Source: Methylosinus sp. H3A (GTDB lineage Bacteria > Pseudomonadota > Alphaproteobacteria > Rhizobiales > Beijerinckiaceae). From it: a stretch of DNA of 64,000 nucleotides. The stretch covers positions 2,906,501 through 2,970,500 of the forward strand of contig NZ_JADNQW010000005.1 in the NCBI RefSeq assembly GCF_015709455.1. Reading direction: 5' to 3'. Under the pieces are notes generated by a model, which did no database searches, had not been told where the DNA came from, and worked only from the letters and a program-made list of their open reading frames with translations. The position numbers and the translations under genes were made by a program. Below are positions 1 to 7,720 of this stretch, one piece after another (position 1 is the first letter of the stretch; each line of letters starts with the position of its first letter).

Positions 1-372
1 CGGCCGCTCTCCCCTCATCTTTCGATCTACAAGCCGATCTTCACGATGGCGATGTCGATCGCGCATCGCATCACCGGAGCGGCGCTCTATGTGGGCGCGC
101 TTCTGCTGGCGCTCTATCTGCTGGGGCTCGCGCTCGGGCCGTCCGCCTTCGGCGCCGTGTCCTGGATCGTGGATTCCCTCATTGGCCGCGTCTTCGTGCT
201 GCTGTTCAGCTGGGCGCTGTTTCATCATCTGCTCGGCGGCGTGCGTCATGCGATATGGGACCGCGGCCTCTATCTCGATCGCGAGGGCCGCGAGCTGCTC
301 GCCAAGGCGACATTGGGCGGCGGATTGGCGTTGACGGCGCTGTTGTGGATCGCATCCTCGCTCTTGGGCTAG
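1..372 (+). CDS. sdhC: Succinate dehydrogenase cytochrome b556 subunit (SdhC), 5' end missing
   Basis: This is one of the two membrane anchors of complex II; it binds haem b and helps pass electrons from succinate to ubiquinone in the inner membrane. The reading frame is already open at base 1 and reads RPLSPHLSIYK, the hallmark N-terminal motif of SdhC, so only the first few codons lie outside the window. Three hydrophobic segments follow. The stretch FHHLLGGVRHAIWD carries the expected haem-ligand histidine. It heads the sdhCDAB operon, with sdhD 69 bases downstream. Identification is secure; only the true start is unseen. Confidence 0.95.
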   Translation, partial: RPLSPHLSIYKPIFTMAMSIAHRITGAALYVGALLLALYLLGLALGPSAFGAVSWIVDSLIGRVFVLLFSWALFHHLLGGVRHAIWDRGLYLDREGRELLAKATLGGGLALTALLWIASSLLG

Positions 373-441
373 CCGGTCGCCGCCATCTCGCACGCTCCTC
401 GACGAGCGGTCCTGTCGAACAAGGTCAATGGAGAAACGGAT

Positions 442-834
442 ATGTCGAGCTCGACGTTCCAGAGCGGCCGCAGCGGCAAGGGAGACGCCTTCGTCTCCGA
501 CCGCTCGGGCTCGCTGCATGCGCTGGCCATGCGCCACAGCGCCAGAGCGCTCGCCCCGCTGGCGCTGATCGCGATTTGGCATATCGTCGGCTTGGTCGGC
601 AAATCTTATGAGGCCGCGCGCGCCGAGATCGGCCGGCCGTTGCCGGCGATTGCGCTCATCGCCTTCATCGTCGTCGTCGCCTATCATGCGCGGCTCGGCG
701 TGGAGAATATCATCGAGGATTACGTTCACGACAAATCGCTCAAAGCGACGGCGCTGCTCATCAACAAATGGCTGGTGATCGCGATCGCGGCGGTCTGGAC
801 GCTCGCCATCATGCTCATCGCCGCGCCGCGCTGA
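442..834 (+). CDS. sdhD: Succinate dehydrogenase membrane anchor subunit (SdhD)
   Basis: This second complex II membrane anchor (130 aa) forms the quinone and haem site together with SdhC. Three transmembrane segments are visible after a polar N-terminus of about 35 residues. The motif [16 protein letters not shown] contains the conserved histidine and the IEDYVH signature of alphaproteobacterial SdhD. It lies between sdhC and sdhA, and the 35-base gap to sdhA carries a GA-rich ribosome-binding region. SdhD sequences diverge strongly, so the call rests on topology, the IEDYVH motif and position; these agree. Confidence 0.93.
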   Translation: MSSSTFQSGRSGKGDAFVSDRSGSLHALAMRHSARALAPLALIAIWHIVGLVGKSYEAARAEIGRPLPAIALIAFIVVVAYHARLGVENIIEDYVHDKSLKATALLINKWLVIAIAAVWTLAIMLIAAPR

Positions 835-869
835 CAGCGGCTCGGGCGCTCTTTCGACGAGGATTTGGA

Positions 870-2699
870 ATGGCTGCGAACGGCAAGACGACGGTGAATA
901 TCGGGGGCAGGGCCTATCCGATCGTCGATCATACATTCGACGTCGTCGTCGTCGGCGCTGGCGGCGCGGGATTGCGCGCCGTCGTCGGCTGCGCCAAGGC
1001 GGGATTGAAAGCCGCCTGCATCACAAAAGTATTTCCGACGCGTTCGCATACTGTCGCAGCGCAGGGCGGCGTGGCCGCGGCGCTGGCCAATATGGGGCCG
1101 GACGATTGGAAATGGCACATGTACGACACGGTCAAGGGCTCCGACTGGCTCGGAGACCAGGACGCGATCGAATATCTGTGCCGCAACGCCCCGCAAGCCG
1201 TCTATGAGCTCGAGCATTGGGGCGTGCCCTTCTCGCGCACCGAGGATGGACGCATCTATCAGCGGCCCTTCGGCGGAATGACGACGGATTACGGCAGAGG
1301 CCCGCCGGCGCAGCGCACTTGCGCCGCCGCCGACCGCACCGGCCATGCGATGCTGCATACGCTCTATGGCCAGGCGCTGCGTCACGACACGGAGTTCTTC
1401 GTCGAATATTTCGCCATCGATCTCATCGTCGATGCGGAAGGCGCCGTGCGCGGCGTCGTGTGTCTGAAGCTCGATGACGGCACGATCCATCGTTTCCGCG
1501 CCGCGCTCACCGTGCTGGCGACGGGCGGCTATGGCCGCACCTATCTCTCCGCGACGTCGGCGCATACTTGCACGGGCGACGGCGGCGGCATGGCGCTGCG
1601 CGCCGGCCTGCCGTTGCAGGATATGGAATTCGTGCAATTCCATCCGACCGGCATTTATGGCGCGGGCTGTCTCATCACCGAGGGCGCGCGCGGCGAGGGT
1701 GGATATCTCACCAATAGCGAGGGCGAGCGCTTCATGGAGCGCTATGCGCCTTCGGTGAAGGATCTCGCGCCGCGCGACATGGTCTCGCGCGCGATGACGG
1801 TGGAAATTCGCGAGGGCCGCGGCGTCGGCAAATCGAAGGATCACATCCATCTGCATCTCGAGCATTTGGACCCTGCGATCCTGCACGAGCGCCTGCCGGG
1901 CATTTCCGAGAGCGCGAAGATTTTCGCCGGCGTCGATGTGACGCGCGAGCCCATTCCGGTGCTGCCGACCGTGCATTACAACATGGGCGGCATACCGACG
2001 AATTTTCACGGCGAGGCGCTGCGCCGCATCGGCGACAACCCGGATGTGGTGGTGCCGGGCCTGATGGCGATCGGCGAGGCCGCTTGCGTCTCCGTGCATG
2101 GCGCCAATCGCCTCGGCTCCAATTCGCTCGTCGACCTCGTGGTCTTCGGCCGGGCCGCCGGCCAGCGCGCCGCCGAACTGGTGAAGCCCGGTCAGGCGCA
2201 GCCGGAGCTTCCTGCCGATTCCGCCGAGCTCGCTCTGTCACGCCTCGATGCGCGCCGCTTCGCCGCGGGCTCGATCGCGACCGCCGATCTGCGGCTCGAG
2301 ATGCAGCGCGTGATGCAATCGCATTGCGCCGTCTATCGCGCCGGCGAGGTGCTGGAGGAAGGATCGCAGGCGATCCATGCGGTGTGGAAGAAGAGCGACG
2401 ACGTCAAGGTTTCGGACCGCTCGCTGATCTGGAACTCCGATCTCGTCGAGACGCTGGAATATGACAATCTCATCGTGCAGGCGGTGGTGACGATGGATTC
2501 GGCGAAGAACCGCACCGAATCCCGCGGCGCTCACGCCCGCGAGGATTTTCCGAACCGCGACGACGCCGATTGGATGAAGCACACGCTCTCGACGATCGAC
2601 GAGGCGGGCAAGAGCGTGGCGATCGACTACCGGCCGGTGCATAGCTACACGCTGTCGAATGAGGTGGCTTATATAGAGCCGAAAGCGCGGGTGTATTGA
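870..2699 (+). CDS. sdhA: Succinate dehydrogenase flavoprotein subunit (SdhA)
   Basis: This is the catalytic subunit (609 aa) that oxidises succinate to fumarate with covalently bound FAD. The start at 870 follows GAGGATTTGGA and gives a protein of normal length; an upstream in-frame ATG at 768 would overlap sdhD and adds nothing recognisable. The dinucleotide-binding motif [12 protein letters not shown] sits near residue 25. [14 protein letters not shown] includes the histidine that carries FAD in this family. HPTGIYGAG and RGEGG mark the active-site region, and the C-terminus carries the expected RxFxHTL-type region (residues WMKHTLS). Downstream, sdhB is separated from it by a toxin-antitoxin pair, which is unusual. 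Confidence 0.97.
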   Translation: MAANGKTTVNIGGRAYPIVDHTFDVVVVGAGGAGLRAVVGCAKAGLKAACITKVFPTRSHTVAAQGGVAAALANMGPDDWKWHMYDTVKGSDWLGDQDAIEYLCRNAPQAVYELEHWGVPFSRTEDGRIYQRPFGGMTTDYGRGPPAQRTCAAADRTGHAMLHTLYGQALRHDTEFFVEYFAIDLIVDAEGAVRGVVCLKLDDGTIHRFRAALTVLATGGYGRTYLSATSAHTCTGDGGGMALRAGLPLQDMEFVQFHPTGIYGAGCLITEGARGEGGYLTNSEGERFMERYAPSVKDLAPRDMVSRAMTVEIREGRGVGKSKDHIHLHLEHLDPAILHERLPGISESAKIFAGVDVTREPIPVLPTVHYNMGGIPTNFHGEALRRIGDNPDVVVPGLMAIGEAACVSVHGANRLGSNSLVDLVVFGRAAGQRAAELVKPGQAQPELPADSAELALSRLDARRFAAGSIATADLRLEMQRVMQSHCAVYRAGEVLEEGSQAIHAVWKKSDDVKVSDRSLIWNSDLVETLEYDNLIVQAVVTMDSAKNRTESRGAHAREDFPNRDDADWMKHTLSTIDEAGKSVAIDYRPVHSYTLSNEVAYIEPKARVY

Positions 2700-2748
2700 G
2701 GGGCGCCTCGGGGCGGGGGCAATTCGTTCGGGATCGAGAGGGAGCGGC

Positions 2749-2982
2749 ATGAACGCGATCACCATCCGAACCATCAGCGCGGAAGCAATCGCCCGTATCG
2801 AGGAACTGGCGGCGCTGCATCATCGCAGCGTCGAAGAGGAGGCGGCTGCAATTCTCGAGACGGTGGTTGCGGATCGCGTGGCGCGTCTCGCAGCCATCGA
2901 CCGCATCGCCTCTATGACGCCGAAAGGCGTGGCCCAGAGCGACAGCACAGCTCTCATCCGGGAGGCGCGCGATCAGTGGTGA
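2749..2982 (+). CDS. FitA/VapB-type antitoxin
   Basis: This is a 77-residue protein with an N-terminal ribbon-helix-helix pattern (MNAITIRTISAEAIARIEEL, then a helix with RSVEEEAAAILE). The C-terminal tail [15 protein letters not shown] is typical of antitoxins that plug a PIN-domain toxin. A purine-rich ribosome-binding site (GAGAGGGAG) precedes the ATG. Its last 7 bases overlap the downstream toxin gene, the usual translational coupling of such pairs. It probably binds and neutralises the neighbouring VapC-like protein and may repress its own promoter. The unusual feature is position: between sdhA and sdhB. Confidence 0.8.
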   Translation: MNAITIRTISAEAIARIEELAALHHRSVEEEAAAILETVVADRVARLAAIDRIASMTPKGVAQSDSTALIREARDQW

Positions 2983-3425
2983 TCATCGACGCGAGTGTCG
3001 CGGTAAAATGGTATGTCGCCGAAGCTCAGCACATGCAAGCGCGTGAGATTCTGGCGGCGGCCAATGACCTGCTCGCTGCGCCGGATTTGATTCTCACCGA
3101 GGTCGCAAATGCGCTCCGGCGAAAGGTCTCGGAAGGAACCGCGACGCGCGAGCAAGCGCTCGAAGCATTGGAAGACCTCCCGCGCAGCTTTTCTCTGCTT
3201 GTCCCTTCCAGCGCCACTTTGCGCGCCGCGTTCGACATAGCCCTCGACCTCGGTCACCCCTTTCCTGATTGCGTCTATCTCGCCTGCGCGGCTATGAACG
3301 ACGCGAGATTGGTGACGGACGATCGCAAATTTCTGGAAAAGGCCGTCGCAAACGGGCACAAGAGCCGCATCGTCCTCCTCGCGGAGTGGAAACCGCGAGG
3401 GCCGCGCGGCGAGATCGCGAGCTGA
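2976..3425 (+). CDS. vapC: PIN-domain ribonuclease toxin (VapC-like)
   Basis: This is a 149-residue PIN-domain protein. The acidic catalytic residues expected for Mg-dependent RNA cleavage are present: D5 in VIIDASV, E42 in LTEVANAL, D98 in PFPDCVYLA and D115/D116 in LVTDDRKF. VapC toxins usually cleave tRNA or rRNA and block translation; the target here cannot be read from the sequence. The GTG start at 2976 overlaps the antitoxin end by 7 bases. The stop lies only 5 bases before the sdhB start, so sdhB ribosomes would load on the tail of this gene. All catalytic acids are intact, so it is probably functional rather than a remnant. Confidence 0.85.
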   Translation: MVIIDASVAVKWYVAEAQHMQAREILAAANDLLAAPDLILTEVANALRRKVSEGTATREQALEALEDLPRSFSLLVPSSATLRAAFDIALDLGHPFPDCVYLACAAMNDARLVTDDRKFLEKAVANGHKSRIVLLAEWKPRGPRGEIAS

Positions 3426-3430
3426 AGACA

Positions 3431-4213
3431 ATGGTCGAATTCGTCCTTCCCAAATCCTCCCGCCCTGTCGAGGGCAAGGTCTGGCCTAGCCCCGAGAGCG
3501 CGAGGCTCAAGGAGTTCCGCATCTATCGCTTCGATCCGGATGAGGCGTCCAATCCGCGTATAGACACGTATTTCGTCGATCTCGACGATTGCGGGCCCAT
3601 GGTTCTCGACGCGATCATCTGGATCAAGAACAATATCGATCCGACGCTGACCTTCCGCCGCTCCTGCCGCGAGGGCATTTGCGGCTCCTGCGCCATGAAT
3701 ATCGACGGGCTCAACACGCTCGCCTGCACCAAGGGCATGGACGAGATCGAGGGCGCGATAAAGCTCTATCCGCTGCCGCATATGCCGGTGGTGAAAGATC
3801 TCGTCCCGGACCTCGCCGATTTCTACGCCCAGCACGCCGCGATCGAGCCCTGGCTGCAGACGGTGACGCCGGAGCCTCAGAAGGAATGGCTGCAGGCGCC
3901 CGACGATCGCCGCAAGCTGGATGGGCTCTATGAGTGCATTCTCTGCGCCTGCTGCTCCACATCCTGCCCGAGCTATTGGTGGAATCGGGATCGATTCCTG
4001 GGCCCGGCCGCGCTGTTGCAGGCCTATCGCTGGGTGGTGGACAGCCGCGACGAGGCGACAGCCGAGCGCGTCGCCTATGTCGACGACGCTTTCCGCCTCT
4101 ATCGCTGCCATACGATTCTGAACTGCTCCAACGCCTGTCCGAAGAGCCTGCTGCCCGGCACGGCCATCGCCGAGCTCAAAAATCTGGCGATCGCGCAAAC
4201 GACGGGCGAGTGA
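3431..4213 (+). CDS. sdhB: Succinate dehydrogenase iron-sulfur subunit (SdhB)
   Basis: This 260-residue subunit carries electrons from FAD to ubiquinone through three Fe-S clusters. The N-terminal plant-type ferredoxin domain has [14 protein letters not shown] for the 2Fe-2S cluster. The C-terminal domain has [16 protein letters not shown] and [13 protein letters not shown] for the 4Fe-4S and 3Fe-4S clusters. The start MVEFVLPK matches typical alphaproteobacterial SdhB. It begins 5 bases after the stop of the PIN toxin gene and has no strong Shine-Dalgarno of its own. A rho-independent terminator follows, closing the operon. Confidence 0.97.
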   Translation: MVEFVLPKSSRPVEGKVWPSPESARLKEFRIYRFDPDEASNPRIDTYFVDLDDCGPMVLDAIIWIKNNIDPTLTFRRSCREGICGSCAMNIDGLNTLACTKGMDEIEGAIKLYPLPHMPVVKDLVPDLADFYAQHAAIEPWLQTVTPEPQKEWLQAPDDRRKLDGLYECILCACCSTSCPSYWWNRDRFLGPAALLQAYRWVVDSRDEATAERVAYVDDAFRLYRCHTILNCSNACPKSLLPGTAIAELKNLAIAQTTGE

Positions 4214-4220
4214 AGCGGAG

Positions 4221-4247
4221 CCGGCGCCGCAATGGCGCCGGGTTTGT
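4221..4247 (+). terminator. Terminator of the sdh operon
   Basis: A perfect 8-bp stem (CCGGCGCC at 4221-4228, GGCGCCGG at 4234-4241) with a 5-base loop is followed by GTTTGTCT. It begins 7 bases after the sdhB stop. Confidence 0.7.
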
Positions 4248-4335
4248 CTCACAGTCTTCGCCGCAGATTCGCCGGAACTTGTCTTTTTCCCGGCGTGGGG
4301 GCATTTTGGAGCCCGATGCTTGAGGAGTAGCCGCC

Positions 4336-4695
4336 ATGCGATTGCGCCCGCTTCTTCTGGTCGCCGCTATTTTCGCCTTTTCGTCTGCGCTTCCGCTCTC
4401 CGCGGGAGCGGAGGATACGCTCGACCCGAGCCGGCTGGACATGTCCGCCGCCGGAGCCGCCAAGGCGAAGCCGAAGAAAAACAAACAGCAGCAGGCCACG
4501 GCCGGCCAGGCTGCCGCGCCCGGCAAGCCGCCGGCCAAGGCCGAGAACCGCCAATTCGGCGAGCTCGAGGGCTGGTCGCCGGGCAAGTCTCCGCCCAAAA
4601 AGGAAAAGAAGGACGACGAGACGCCGCGTTTCGGCGGCCGCGCGCCGGTGAGCATGGGCTCGGGCGGCAATATGGCGGTCGGAATGCCCTTCTGA
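4336..4695 (+). CDS. Small exported protein of unknown function
   Basis: This 119-residue protein has a clear signal peptide (MRLRPLLLVAAIFAFSSALP, cleavage probably after SAGA near residue 25) and a good ribosome-binding site (GAGGAG). The mature part is low in complexity and rich in Lys, Ala and Pro (KPKKNKQQQ, PPKKEKKDDE). It ends in a glycine and methionine-rich tail, VSMGSGGNMAVGMPF. No domain is recognisable. It sits alone between the sdh terminator and asd, so its context gives no function. The lysine-rich body could interact with the envelope or a polyanion, but that is a guess. Confidence 0.7.
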   Translation: MRLRPLLLVAAIFAFSSALPLSAGAEDTLDPSRLDMSAAGAAKAKPKKNKQQQATAGQAAAPGKPPAKAENRQFGELEGWSPGKSPPKKEKKDDETPRFGGRAPVSMGSGGNMAVGMPF

Positions 4696-4854
4696 TGTCG
4701 AGCCCCGGCGCGGAGTCGGGCTCGTTCGCGAACCAGATGCGAAGCCGTCTCCGGGCCGCCTTCGGCCCGCGGGATTGCTTCGCCTGTTCGATTCTCCCGT
4801 CTCGACAAAAGGCGCGCCCGCCGTCATAAGCGGGCCGAAAAGGAGTTCGCAACC

Positions 4855-5889
4855 ATGGGTTACAAGGTCGCCGTCGCGGGCGCCACGGGCAATGTGGGCC
4901 GCGAAATGCTCGACATTCTGGCGGAGCGCCGCTTTCCGGTCTCGGAAGTCGTCGCGCTCGCCTCGTCGCGCTCCATCGGGACGGAAGTGTCCTTCGGCGA
5001 CAAGATCCTCAAATGCCGCCATCTCGACACTTACGACTTCTCCGACACGGACATCTGCCTGATGTCGGCCGGCGGCGACGTCGCGCGCGAATGGGCTCCG
5101 CGCATCGGCGCGCAGGGCTGCGTCGTCATCGACAACAGCTCCGCTTGGCGCATGGACCCGGATGTTCCGCTCGTCGTGCCGGAGGTCAACGCCGATGCGG
5201 CGGCCGGCTTCCGCAAGAAGCACATCATCGCCAATCCCAATTGCTCGACGGCGCAGCTCGTCGTGGCGCTGAAGCCCTTGCATGACGCCGCCAAGATCAA
5301 GCGCGTCGTCGTCTCGACCTATCAATCGGTCTCGGGCGCCGGCAAGGAGGGCATGGACGAGCTGTTCTCGCAGACGCGCTCGGTCTTCGTCTCCGATCCG
5401 ATGGAATCGAAGAAATTCCCCAAGCGCATCGCCTTCAACCTCATTCCGCAGATCGACGTCTTCATGGAGGACGGCTTCACCAAGGAAGAGTGGAAGATGG
5501 TGGTGGAGACGAAGAAGATTCTGGACCCGAAGATCAAGCTCGTCGCCACTTGCGTGCGCGTGCCGGTGTTCATCGGCCATAGCGAGGCGATCAACATCGA
5601 GTTCGAGAATCCATTGTCGCCCGACGAGGCGCGCGACATTCTGCGCGCGGCGCCGGGCGTGCTCGTCATCGACAAGCTCGAGCCCGGCGGCTACATTACG
5701 CCGCATGAAGCGGCGGGCGAGGACGCGACCTATGTTTCGCGTATTCGCGACGATCCGACTGTCGAGAACGGTCTGGTTCTGTGGTGCGTCTCCGACAATC
5801 TGCGCAAAGGCGCGGCGCTGAACGCGGTGCAGATCGCCGAAGTGCTGGCCAATCGCAAGCTCATCACGCCGAAGCAGAAGGCGGCGTGA
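4855..5889 (+). CDS. asd: Aspartate-semialdehyde dehydrogenase
   Basis: This NADPH-dependent cytoplasmic enzyme (344 aa) reduces aspartyl phosphate to aspartate semialdehyde, the branch point to lysine/diaminopimelate, threonine and methionine. The N-terminal GATGNVGREML is the NADP-binding glycine motif. NPNCSTAQL contains the catalytic cysteine, and the C-terminal half has the family's substrate-binding region (ISTYQSVSGAG-like VSTYQSVSGAGKEGMDEL). The ATG follows a strong AAGGAG site. Its 3' end overlaps the convergent SulP gene by 26 bases. dapB, a later step of the lysine branch, lies far downstream in the same window but not in an operon with it. Confidence 0.96.
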   Translation: MGYKVAVAGATGNVGREMLDILAERRFPVSEVVALASSRSIGTEVSFGDKILKCRHLDTYDFSDTDICLMSAGGDVAREWAPRIGAQGCVVIDNSSAWRMDPDVPLVVPEVNADAAAGFRKKHIIANPNCSTAQLVVALKPLHDAAKIKRVVVSTYQSVSGAGKEGMDELFSQTRSVFVSDPMESKKFPKRIAFNLIPQIDVFMEDGFTKEEWKMVVETKKILDPKIKLVATCVRVPVFIGHSEAINIEFENPLSPDEARDILRAAPGVLVIDKLEPGGYITPHEAAGEDATYVSRIRDDPTVENGLVLWCVSDNLRKGAALNAVQIAEVLANRKLITPKQKAA

Positions 5890-7624
5890 ACGCGCGGCTC
5901 CTGCGCGGGACGAGAGTGGGAACCGCAATCTTCGAGGCGACGGCGGCGGGCGCGAGCGACCGCGTCGCCTCGTCGACGCTGTGGAAGAGCCGCCCTTCGC
6001 CGAGCGTGCTCATCACGCCGAAACGCGTCAGCGCCTCACGCGCGCGCACGGATTCGAGCCGCGCTATGGCGAAGTCCGCGCCCGCAGCGCGGCAATCCTC
6101 GATCGCCTGCCGCAATATGCGCGCCGCCGTGTAATCGATCTCGACGATATTGCTCGCCTCCAGCACGACGAGCGTCGGCTTTTCCGCCTCGATCGCCTCG
6201 CGCAAATCGCTCTGGAAACCATAGGCGTTGAGAAAAGACAGCGGCGCTTGAAAGGCCGCGACCAGCACGCCTTCCAATCGCTCGCCGCAAGGCTCGTCCC
6301 CGACGGGCGAGCTGGGCCACCACACCGAGCTTCCCGGCACGCGCGCGAAAGTGATGAGGCGCGCGCGCGTCGTCGTCCATACGCCATGCAGCAGCGACGC
6401 CAGAATGGAGAGCGACACGCCGGTCTGCACGGGCAGCGCGACGACGGCGGCCATGGTCAGCGCCACCAGCGCGAATTCGCCGCGCGTTTTTGAATAAATG
6501 TCGCGCATCACTTGCAGGCGGAAGATGCGCGCAGCGATGAACAGCAGCACCCCGGCGAGCGCGGCGTTGGGCACATGCTCGAGCAGCGCGGCGCCGAACA
6601 GCAGCAGAGCCGCGATGACCAGCGCGGCGACGATGGAGGAGAGCTGCGAGCGCCCGCCGGTCGCCGAAACGATCGCCGTGCGCGGCGGCGAGGCGTCGAC
6701 GGCGAAAGCGCCGACGAGCCCAGCCAGCAGACAGCCGGCGCCGACGCCGAAATAATCGCGATCGACATCCGGCGCGCGGTCTTCCTCATTGGGAAAGGAG
6801 CGCGAGGTCGCCGCCGTCTGCACCATGATCACCATGGCGATGATGATGGCGAGACCGACGATTTGCGGAATATCGGCGGGCGCGATCTCGGGAAAGCGCG
6901 GATGCGGAAACTCCGTCGAGACCTTGCCGAGCACGGCGACGCCGTGATCCTCGAGATGAAAATAGCGGACGGCGAAGGCTGCGCCAACGAGCGCGATCAG
7001 CGCGCCCGGCAGCTTGGGGCTGATCTTCTCCCCGATGATGATGGTCGCGAGCGAACCGAGGCCGATGGCGATGGCGGCTGGATCGGCCTCGCGCCAATGC
7101 TTCGCCATTTCGGCGACGCGATAGAATTCGCTGCCTTCGACGCTGGGTAGGCCGAGCAGCGCGGGAAGCTGCGAGATCAGAATGTGAATCGATATGCCGG
7201 CGAGAAAGCCGGTCGTCACCGGAACGGAGAGGAGATCGGCGACCCATCCGGCGCGCAGCAGAAAGCCGAGAATGAGTATGCCGCCGACGAGCAGCGCGAG
7301 AAAGGAGGCGAGCGCCATGAATTGCGGCGAGCCGCGCGTCGCCAACAGGGCGAGCGCGCCGGCGAAGATCGGAGCGATCGTCGAATCCGCGCCGGAGGAG
7401 AGAAAGCGATTGGAGCCGAAGGCGGCGAAGGCGAGCGAGCCCGCGAGAAAGGCGAAAAAGCCGATCTGCGGCGGAAAGCCTGCGAGCCGCGCCGTGGCCA
7501 TTTGCTCCGGTATGGCGATGGCCGCCAGCGTCAGCCCGGCGGCGAGGTCGTAGCGCAGCATGGCTTGCGGCAGCGAAGGGAAGAATGGCCAGGAGCGTTG
7601 CTGCGGCATGAGGAGTGATCCCAA
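5864..7624 (-). CDS. SulP-family anion transporter with STAS domain
   Basis: This 586-residue inner-membrane protein has about 10-12 hydrophobic segments followed by a C-terminal STAS domain (from about residue 450; TLVVLEASNIVEIDYTAARIL is its core). The N-terminal region LAAGLTLAAIAIPEQMATARLAGFPPQIGFFA is the SulP signature. Members move sulfate, bicarbonate or other anions, usually with H+ or Na+; the substrate cannot be decided from sequence. A second in-frame methionine at residue 6 could be the start. The gene overlaps the end of asd by 26 bases tail to tail, with no room for separate terminators. No carbonic anhydrase or cysteine-synthesis gene is adjacent. Confidence 0.88.
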   Translation of the reverse strand: MGSLLMPQQRSWPFFPSLPQAMLRYDLAAGLTLAAIAIPEQMATARLAGFPPQIGFFAFLAGSLAFAAFGSNRFLSSGADSTIAPIFAGALALLATRGSPQFMALASFLALLVGGILILGFLLRAGWVADLLSVPVTTGFLAGISIHILISQLPALLGLPSVEGSEFYRVAEMAKHWREADPAAIAIGLGSLATIIIGEKISPKLPGALIALVGAAFAVRYFHLEDHGVAVLGKVSTEFPHPRFPEIAPADIPQIVGLAIIIAMVIMVQTAATSRSFPNEEDRAPDVDRDYFGVGAGCLLAGLVGAFAVDASPPRTAIVSATGGRSQLSSIVAALVIAALLLFGAALLEHVPNAALAGVLLFIAARIFRLQVMRDIYSKTRGEFALVALTMAAVVALPVQTGVSLSILASLLHGVWTTTRARLITFARVPGSSVWWPSSPVGDEPCGERLEGVLVAAFQAPLSFLNAYGFQSDLREAIEAEKPTLVVLEASNIVEIDYTAARILRQAIEDCRAAGADFAIARLESVRAREALTRFGVMSTLGEGRLFHSVDEATRSLAPAAVASKIAVPTLVPRRSRAFTPPSASA

Positions 7625-7720
7625 ATCGGGCTACTTCTCATCTAGGGCGCGGCGTTCGAAATGGAATGGCGTGAGCGTCGCGACGAAGCGATCCCGACGG
7701 ATCGCTTCGCGCATCGAGAT

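Noticed and set aside
726..2099. A 457-codon minus-strand frame over sdhA
   Set aside because: It is a His/Arg/Ala-rich shadow of sdhA with no family resemblance.
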